Of a stretch of 16,368 bases of DNA, positions 13,770-16,368 are shown piece by piece. Made by a program: the position numbers and the translations under genes. A model generated the notes under the pieces. That model searched no databases, was not told the DNA's origin, and saw only the letters and a program-made list of their open reading frames with translations. The stretch is taken from the NCBI GenBank assembly GCA_046760985.1, contig JBHIFE010000024.1, positions 1 to 16,368 on the forward strand, given 5' to 3'. This DNA comes from JBHIFE01 sp046760985 (lineage in GTDB: Bacteria; Chloroflexota; Dehalococcoidia; Dehalococcoidales; RBG-16-60-22). The first letter of the stretch is position 1. Each line of letters begins with the position of its first letter.

Positions 13770-14711
13770 TTGACTGAACATGCTCATCATCATCCCCTGC
13801 CGGTAGGTAGTAAACTTAAATTCGGCATCGTGCTTTCCAGTCTCATCCTCATTGTAGAAGTAGTTGGCGGGTTCCTCTCCCACAGCTTAGCTTTACTCAG
13901 TGATGCTGGCCATGTGTTTGCTGATATTATAGCTCTTTCCCTCAGTTGGTACGGGGTGAGGCAGGTGGAACGTCCTTCCAGTACTCGCATGACCTTTGGC
14001 TACCACCGGGTAGGAGTGATAATTGCCCTATTTAACGCCATCACCATCTTTGTCATTGCTGGCGTTATCTTTTACGAAGCCTACCGTCGCTGGCAGCAGC
14101 CTCCAGAAGTTAACAGCCCGCTCATGCTGGTTGTTGCCCTTATCGGTCTTAGCGTCAATATCTTTGTTGCCTTCTGGCTACGCAAGGAACAGCGAAGTAA
14201 TCTCAATGTGCGCAGTGCCTTCTGGCATGTTCTCGGTGATGCCCTGGCTTCAATAGGTGTCATTATTGGGGCAGTTATCATCTTGCTCACCGGGTGGTTC
14301 CTGGTAGACCCGATTATCAGCGTACTTATTGGTTTCATTATTATCCTAGCTGGCTGGCGCATCTTCAAGGAAGGTTTAAGAGTTCTTTTGGAGGCTACTC
14401 CACAGCAGGTGGATGTAGCCCGAATGATAAATACTTTAAAAAATTTGCCGGGGGTAAGGGGTATTCACGATGTCCATGTATGGAGTATTTCACCGGAGAT
14501 ACACGCAATGAGTTGTCACGTACTTATCGGTGACCTTCCCATGAGTCAAGCGGCTGACATCCGTAAGGAAATTGAAAAGGTACTCCGGCGGCAGTTTGAT
14601 ATTGAGCATAGCGCACTTCAGATGGAATGCCAGGAATGCGGTGCCAATGACATATTTTGCTCCTTAACCTTTGGGTCAGGTGAGGAAGAAGATAAGGGTT
14701 CTTCAGATTAG
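13770..14711 (+). CDS. Cation diffusion facilitator (CDF) metal-ion exporter, CzcD/ZitB-like
   Basis: A 313-residue transporter with a TTG start at 13770, supported by AGGGAGA seven to eight bases upstream. The N-terminus is histidine-rich (TEHAHHH). Six membrane helices follow, carrying the metal site: Asp45, His48 and Asp52 in TM2 (LLSDAGHVFAD) and His153 and Asp157 in TM5 (HVLGD). This HD-HD arrangement is typical of zinc-transporting CDF proteins. The cytoplasmic C-terminal domain (about 210-290) includes GVRGIHDVHVWSI and AMSCHVLI. It acts as a proton antiporter exporting divalent metal. It ends with a cysteine-rich patch (ECQEC, then FCS), which could add a metal site. It lies 13 bases after the macrodomain gene, probably in the same transcript. 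Confidence 0.95.
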   Translation: MTEHAHHHPLPVGSKLKFGIVLSSLILIVEVVGGFLSHSLALLSDAGHVFADIIALSLSWYGVRQVERPSSTRMTFGYHRVGVIIALFNAITIFVIAGVIFYEAYRRWQQPPEVNSPLMLVVALIGLSVNIFVAFWLRKEQRSNLNVRSAFWHVLGDALASIGVIIGAVIILLTGWFLVDPIISVLIGFIIILAGWRIFKEGLRVLLEATPQQVDVARMINTLKNLPGVRGIHDVHVWSISPEIHAMSCHVLIGDLPMSQAADIRKEIEKVLRRQFDIEHSALQMECQECGANDIFCSLTFGSGEEEDKGSSD

Positions 14712-14733
14712 CCAGCTCTACCCTTTTTCGCTG

Positions 14734-14760
14734 GGCTAGCGTTAGCCACGACTATCGTGG
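14734..14760. other. Two overlapping short hairpins after the CDF gene
   Basis: GGCTA/TAGCC with a four-base loop (14734-14747) abuts CCACGA/TCGTGG with a three-base loop (14746-14760). The two stems share bases, so only one can form at a time. There is no following T-run, so a classic rho-independent terminator is not supported. They may mark the transcript end or be a small regulatory structure. Confidence 0.35.
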
Positions 14761-14819
14761 AGATTACCGGTGGCAAGATAATCTGCTAGTTGTTTTAACT
14801 ATACATATTGTAACTTTTA

Positions 14820-14862
14820 AATAGGGCTATTTTTTATATCGTGGTAGGCAATTTGCCCTATT
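14820..14862. promoter_or_regulatory. Inverted repeat overlapping a -35-like box (possible operator)
   Basis: AATAGGGC at 14820-14827 is matched by its exact complement GCCCTATT at 14855-14862, with 27 bases between. The right arm overlaps TTGACA at 14861-14866. The arrangement could be a regulator binding site or a loose stem-loop. It is seen in the sequence only; no regulator is known. Confidence 0.3.
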
Positions 14863-14946
14863 GACAAGAGGGTTATATTAATGTAGTCTTCTGTTATTCA
14901 TCCTATTAGTTGACTTAAAAATAACCAACTTTTGAACACAATCAGT

Positions 14947-14951
14947 GGAGG
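14947..14951 (+). promoter_or_regulatory. Ribosome binding site pointing to an ATA start
   Basis: GGAGG lies six bases before the codon ATA at 14958. No ATG, GTG or TTG exists in frame between the upstream stop at 14922 and TTG 14985, which is 33 bases from the site. Confidence 0.55.
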
Positions 14952-14957
14952 AAAACA

Positions 14958-15497
14958 ATAAAACTACAGGAATATCTGGAGACCTTGCAACGTAAATATG
15001 AGGCTTATTTTGATACTTACCCAGATTATTCTATTCTGGGTCGGAAGGTAGATCTTTATGCTCGCTCCCATGTCAGGAGCGAGAAATTTTTTGTCACTAA
15101 GAAAGTGACCCTAGGCGCCTGGGAAACCAATGAGCACTGTCTGGTAGAGGGTCACCCGGCTAGAATCTATGCGCCTGAAGTTCAAGATTTTATTGCCTTC
15201 TTGGTGAACGCTGCTAATGAACTGATCAAACCCCATAAGGAACACATGTGTAGTTTGGTCACTGGGATAATGGTCTCAGAGCGAGGGTTTGACCCCGAAG
15301 CCATCCGCATCGGGATAAGATTCAAACACAGCCGGGGCTTCTGGTTTGGACTACACGGCTGGTATTCGGTTTGTCTAGTGCTGGTTGACCTTTCATCAGG
15401 TCAAGTCTATGCCAGTCCTAAAGGAAAGGAGGTGATGAAAAGCTATCAACCAAAGCCCTCATCATCGACACAGGGTGTTTTATCTTCCAAATACTAG
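14958..15497 (+). CDS. Conserved-looking hypothetical protein preceding cstA
   Basis: A 179-residue soluble protein if started at ATA 14958, where the GGAGG site has correct spacing; the first conventional start is TTG 14985, giving 170 residues. The extra N-terminal residues (KLQEYLETL) extend a helix continuous with QRKYEAYFDTY, which favours the longer form. There is no signal peptide or membrane segment. The body is mixed alpha/beta with SEKFFVTKKVTLGAWETNEHC, HKEHMCSLVTGIMVSERGF and FWFGLHGWYSVCLVLVDLSS. I do not recognise a characterised family; it may belong to a domain-of-unknown-function group of Firmicutes-like proteins, from memory only. It lies 18 bases before the cstA-like gene, so the two are probably co-transcribed. 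The C-terminus is a Ser-rich disordered tail. Confidence 0.8.
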   Translation: MKLQEYLETLQRKYEAYFDTYPDYSILGRKVDLYARSHVRSEKFFVTKKVTLGAWETNEHCLVEGHPARIYAPEVQDFIAFLVNAANELIKPHKEHMCSLVTGIMVSERGFDPEAIRIGIRFKHSRGFWFGLHGWYSVCLVLVDLSSGQVYASPKGKEVMKSYQPKPSSSTQGVLSSKY

Positions 15498-15515
15498 GAA
15501 AGGAGGTAAATACTT

Positions 15516-16368
15516 GTGAGTATGGTAGTGTTAGTTCTTATTGCCTTGGCTGCCTTTATCGTGGCCTACATATTCTACGGCGCGTTCATAGTCAAAAAGC
15601 TGGGGGTTGACCCCAAGATTAAAACCCCAGCTCATACTATGCGCGATGATATGGACTATGTCCCGGCGCGGGCTCCGGTTTTGCTAGGTCACCACTTTGC
15701 TTCTATTTCCGGTGCTGCCCCGATTGTAGGTCCAATAGTGGCGGCGGTATTCGGTTGGGTACCGGTATTTCTGTGGGTCGTTCTGGGCACCATCTTCATT
15801 GGTGCTGTGCATGACACCACAGCTTTATTTGCTTCTGTCCGTCACCGGGCCAAGAGCATCTCCGAAGTCCTCAAGGACAATGTCGGCATCAGCAGTAAGA
15901 AGCTTTTTGCCGCCTTTGCCACCCTTACTTTGATTCTGATTATGGCCGTCTTTGCTTTCGTCATTGCCAAGATGTTCGCGGGCATTCCGGAGGTGGCAAC
16001 CGCTTCCATACTGTTTATAGTGCTCGCCATTTTCTTTGGTTACTTTGTTTACCGGCGGGGGGCTCCTCTCCTCTGGAGCAGCGTAATTGGCGTGGCTCTT
16101 CTGATTCTCTGTGTGTGGCTAGGAACGCTGTTTCCGCTTCAACTTCCACTTACTGCGTGGATACCTATTTTGTTGGTGTATGCCTTTGTGGCTGCCGTCC
16201 TGCCGGTGTGGTTCCTGTTGCAGCCCCGTGACTACTTGAACTCGTTCCTGCTGTATGCGTTTCTGGCTGTTGCCGTTATCGCTATTTTGGTCGGCAATCC
16301 AGCGGTCAAACTACCTGCTTTTACTTCTTTTGAGACCAACCTTGGCTATCTCTTCCCGATACTTTTCG
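15516..16368 (+). CDS. cstA: CstA-type (carbon starvation protein) transporter, 3' partial
   Basis: An open frame from GTG 15516 (ATG 15522 is the next in-frame option), behind a strong AAAGGAGGT site, continues to the window edge: 284 complete codons. The protein is highly hydrophobic with many helices. The first helix is followed by DPKIKTPAHTMRDDMDYVPA. Then come the family hallmarks HHFASISGAAPIVGPIVAA, WVPVFLWVVLGTIFIGAVHD and the LQPRDYLNSF segment. CstA/BtsT-family proteins take up peptides or pyruvate, usually under carbon limitation. The specific substrate here cannot be assigned. The remaining C-terminal part lies outside the window. Confidence 0.95.
   Translation, partial: MSMVVLVLIALAAFIVAYIFYGAFIVKKLGVDPKIKTPAHTMRDDMDYVPARAPVLLGHHFASISGAAPIVGPIVAAVFGWVPVFLWVVLGTIFIGAVHDTTALFASVRHRAKSISEVLKDNVGISSKKLFAAFATLTLILIMAVFAFVIAKMFAGIPEVATASILFIVLAIFFGYFVYRRGAPLLWSSVIGVALLILCVWLGTLFPLQLPLTAWIPILLVYAFVAAVLPVWFLLQPRDYLNSFLLYAFLAVAVIAILVGNPAVKLPAFTSFETNLGYLFPILF

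Larger units (their letters stand above)
14712..14957. other. AT-rich intergenic spacer before the hypothetical gene and cstA
   Basis: About 245 AT-rich bases without a gene. They hold the hairpins just after the CDF stop, an eight-base inverted repeat at 14820-14862 and a -35-like TTGACA at 14861. No matching -10 at 16-18 bases stands out. This is the likely location of the promoter for the following two genes. Confidence 0.5.

Noticed and set aside
14861..14886. TTGACA as a complete promoter
   Set aside because: The best TATATT is only seven bases away and no good -10 lies 16-18 bases downstream; kept only as a -35-like box in the inverted repeat.
1..16368. tRNA or rRNA genes, CRISPR arrays, insertion sequences or attachment sites
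   Set aside because: No cloverleaf-like, rRNA-like, regularly spaced repeat or transposase signals were seen by eye on either strand.

Overview
The window looks like a piece of a Chloroflexota genome, probably Dehalococcoidia-like or a related uncultured anaerobe or microaerophile. This is an inference from gene content and order, moderate GC, frequent GTG and TTG starts, and the cysteine-type CcmE; no phylogenetic test was possible. Nearly all genes lie on the plus strand in tightly packed, often overlapping order.

Region 1 (1-1396) holds two c-type cytochromes. The first is cut by the window edge. It is a collagen-like Gly-X-Y tract running straight into a domain with six CXXCH haem sites. 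The second is a small lipoprotein in which a Pro/Ala/Thr-rich linker carries two CXXCH sites at the C-terminus. Region 2 (about 1419-8221) starts with an extended -10 promoter candidate. It continues with a System I cytochrome c maturation operon: ccmE (CXXXY type), ccmF, ccmH (CQCGC type), a CcmI-like zinc-ribbon protein, a membrane-anchored beta-sandwich protein, ccmA, ccmB, ccmC and a 52-residue ccmD. No ccmG/thioredoxin or ccdA gene is present in the window.

Region 3 (8316-11274) is a two-component system. The histidine kinase has its own CXXCH site in the extracytoplasmic sensor domain, so it is itself a likely client of the upstream Ccm machinery. It is followed by a NarL-type response regulator. 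Region 4 (11275-11972) has no intact convincing gene. It carries the decayed start of a second response regulator on the minus strand and one doubtful short membrane ORF.

Region 5 (11973-14711) holds an S41 carboxyl-terminal processing protease, a macrodomain ADP-ribose hydrolase and a CDF metal-ion transporter. Region 6 (14712-16368) has an AT-rich spacer with inverted repeats, a conserved hypothetical gene whose ribosome binding site points to an ATA start, and the 5' part of a CstA-type transporter cut by the window edge.

Read together, regions 1-3 look like a self-contained haem-c module: surface or extracytoplasmic cytochromes, the machinery that attaches their haem, and a sensor that probably carries haem c itself. 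The most unusual elements are the collagen-like/hexahaem fusion and the CXXCH-bearing sensor kinase.
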